Shown here: positions 7,132-8,029 of the stretch, one piece after another
Layout: each line of letters starts with the position of its first letter
Numbering within the stretch: position 1 is the stretch's first letter
Origin: Gammaproteobacteria bacterium
GTDB lineage: Bacteria; Pseudomonadota; Gammaproteobacteria; Comchoanobacterales; Comchoanobacteraceae
Length of the DNA: 8,029 bases
Assembly (NCBI GenBank): GCA_029243665.1
Contig: JAQWRO010000117.1
Span: 1-8,029 of the forward strand
Direction: 5' to 3'
Translations under genes and position numbers: made by a program
The notes under the pieces: model-generated
Databases searched by the model: none
What the model saw: only the letters and a program-made list of their open reading frames with translations
Told to the model about the DNA's origin: nothing

Positions 7132-7161
7132 ATCATATCAAACATAGCATTTAGTTTTCAA
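7132..7161 (-). promoter_or_regulatory. sigma70 promoter of rpiA
   Basis: On the minus strand TTGAAA (7156-7161), an 18-base spacer, then TATGAT (7132-7137). Predicted transcription start is near 7125, the A of the rpiA ATG. Confidence 0.55.
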
Positions 7162-7180
7162 ACATAGATGTGATGAAATA

Positions 7181-7202
7181 GGCATACATTTTTGAAAATG
7201 CC
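7181..7202 (-). other. Inverted repeat after the upstream methyltransferase gene
   Basis: GGCAT and ATGCC arms with a 12-base loop that itself contains CATTTTCAAAAATG-type symmetry. It lies ten bases past the stop of the gene at 7212-7967 and upstream of the rpiA promoter. No T-run follows on either strand, so it may be a weak terminator, a protein site or chance. Confidence 0.25.
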
Positions 7203-7211
7203 TGTCAGTAG

Positions 7212-7967
7212 CTATCTTTCTGAACTCGATATTTTTTGCACAATCAACTGGGAACCAAAACTTACAATTTTCAACTGATGACGCTTGAGCCTTAAAAAAG
7301 CATTGATAGCACCTATTGGATTATCTATCTTTCTTTTGTAATACGTCCAAAAATAATCATCAAAAATGAGTAGGCCACCAACCTTTAACATCTCAAATGA
7401 CTTTACGGCATCCACGATAACATCATCAGAATGATGTGAACCATCTACATAAATCATATCATAGGTATCTAGTGCAAAATGCTTATTAAAATATGCTAAG
7501 GAAGTGCCTTTAAACTTCTCCAATCTTTCTGAAAAAACTGAAAGGTTTTTATCAAAGGTTACCTCGATACTGTCTAATATTTCCTTAGTGGTTCCAGCGT
7601 GATTTCGATGTTCGTCTGCGCCCTCCCAGGTATCAACACAAACCAAGCTAGCATTACTAAAATAGTTTAGTGTAAAGTAGGCAGATAATCCTTGAAAACT
7701 TCCTATTTCTAAACATTTTATTTTTTTTGAGGCTTCAAAACCTGTGTTACTAAATGCAATTAGCCATAAGGGGATGGCATGTGTAAACCAATTATGATCG
7801 AGGGTTAGCTTTTGCCTTACCTGATCTACAAATTTATCTCTATTTACTCTTAGTTTTCTTCTCTTGAAATGATATCTATACTTAAAAAAGATATAACTTT
7901 TAATCACCCATAAAGGCGTATTACTTTTTATAAATAAAAGCAGCTTACTTTTGCCAATATTTTTCAT
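7212..7967 (-). CDS. Class I SAM-dependent methyltransferase (Methyltransf_24-like)
   Basis: A 251-residue Rossmann-fold methyltransferase of the type often found in glycan and natural-product clusters; acceptor unknown. The SAM motif is CLEIGSFQGLS (85-95), the ribose-contact strand VDTWEG (111-116), then YDMIYVDGSHHSDD (169-182), with the VDGSHH signature of this family, and VGGLLIFDDY (196-205). The first 40 residues are rich in Lys/Arg and aromatic residues with a mildly hydrophobic stretch (LLLFIK...PLWVIKSYIFF), possibly an amphipathic membrane-contact helix rather than a signal peptide. The reading frame also has a TTG at 7976, but AGGAG at 7977-7981 is nine bases before the ATG at 7967 and leaves no space for the TTG, so the ATG is chosen. 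It has no sequence resemblance to the FkbM-type enzyme beyond the fold. AT-rich, like that gene. Confidence 0.85.
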   Translation of the reverse strand: MKNIGKSKLLLFIKSNTPLWVIKSYIFFKYRYHFKRRKLRVNRDKFVDQVRQKLTLDHNWFTHAIPLWLIAFSNTGFEASKKIKCLEIGSFQGLSAYFTLNYFSNASLVCVDTWEGADEHRNHAGTTKEILDSIEVTFDKNLSVFSERLEKFKGTSLAYFNKHFALDTYDMIYVDGSHHSDDVIVDAVKSFEMLKVGGLLIFDDYFWTYYKRKIDNPIGAINAFLRLKRHQLKIVSFGSQLIVQKISSSER

Positions 7968-7976
7968 AATATACAA

Positions 7977-7981
7977 CTCCT
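7977..7981 (-). promoter_or_regulatory. Shine-Dalgarno AGGAG of the Methyltransf_24-like gene
   Basis: AGGAG on the minus strand, nine bases before ATG 7967 and directly touching TTG 7976. This decides the start in favour of the ATG. Confidence 0.7.
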
Positions 7982-7990
7982 AGGACTTAG

Positions 7991-8017
7991 CTTATAGAAC
8001 CACATTTCAATTTTCAA
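7991..8017 (-). promoter_or_regulatory. Possible promoter of the Methyltransf_24-like gene
   Basis: On the minus strand TTGAAA (8012-8017), 15 bases, TATAAG (7991-7996). The spacer is short; a second TTGAAA copy at 8005-8010 is too near. Predicted start near 7984 would give a leader of about 17 bases containing the AGGAG. Confidence 0.35.
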
Positions 8018-8029
8018 TTTTTTAATGAA

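Noticed and set aside
6947..7147. Plus-strand 66-codon ORF over the rpiA start
   Set aside because: Antisense reading of conserved RpiA N-terminal codons, with no ribosome site or domain.
7126..7211. Riboswitch or other RNA element upstream of rpiA
   Set aside because: Only 86 bases with one weak hairpin, and the apparent rpiA promoter lies downstream of it, so it would not be in the rpiA transcript.

Overview
The window reads as a chromosome segment from an AT-rich gammaproteobacterium. The strongest clue is gene order. In E. coli the rpiA, fau (ygfA), ssrS (6S RNA), zapA, ygfB, pepP and ubiH genes lie together, with pepP-ubiH facing away from ssrS-fau. Here pepP-ubiH (minus strand), a 6S-like RNA with fau (plus strand), and rpiA (minus strand) keep that layout. 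I cannot name the genus; the low GC would fit a Legionella/Coxiella-like or another AT-rich lineage, but that is a guess.

Layout. Bases 1-4777 form one tightly packed minus-strand gene string, read from right to left: a GT4 glycosyltransferase, an ELM1-like (DUF1022) protein, a 2-oxoglutarate/Fe(II) oxygenase, pepP, and a UbiH-type FAD hydroxylase that runs off the left edge. Three of the four junctions overlap (4-17 bases). The fourth is a 46-base gap. Bases 4778-4890 are a very AT-rich divergent promoter region. A near-consensus sigma70 promoter (4857-4884) drives a structured RNA (about 4891-5035), called here as 6S RNA, followed after 12 bases by fau with a GTG start. fau converges on a minus-strand pair, rpiA then an FkbM-family methyltransferase, with a small terminator hairpin built over the two stop codons. 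A second, unrelated class I methyltransferase gene (7212-7967) lies upstream of rpiA.

How the parts fit. The conserved backbone is housekeeping: ubiquinone synthesis (ubiH), proline peptide turnover (pepP), folate salvage (fau), RNA polymerase regulation (6S RNA) and the pentose phosphate pathway (rpiA). The position occupied by zapA/ygfB in E. coli instead holds three genes that look like a surface-glycan modification set (glycosyltransferase, ELM1-like protein, dioxygenase). Two methyltransferases of types often found with glycan genes flank rpiA. The window therefore looks like a housekeeping locus into which glycan or envelope genes have been placed. The main items for follow-up are the unassigned GT4/ELM1/dioxygenase cassette and the short 6S RNA that shares bases with the fau ribosome-binding site. 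No tRNA, rRNA, CRISPR array, insertion sequence or prophage gene was seen.
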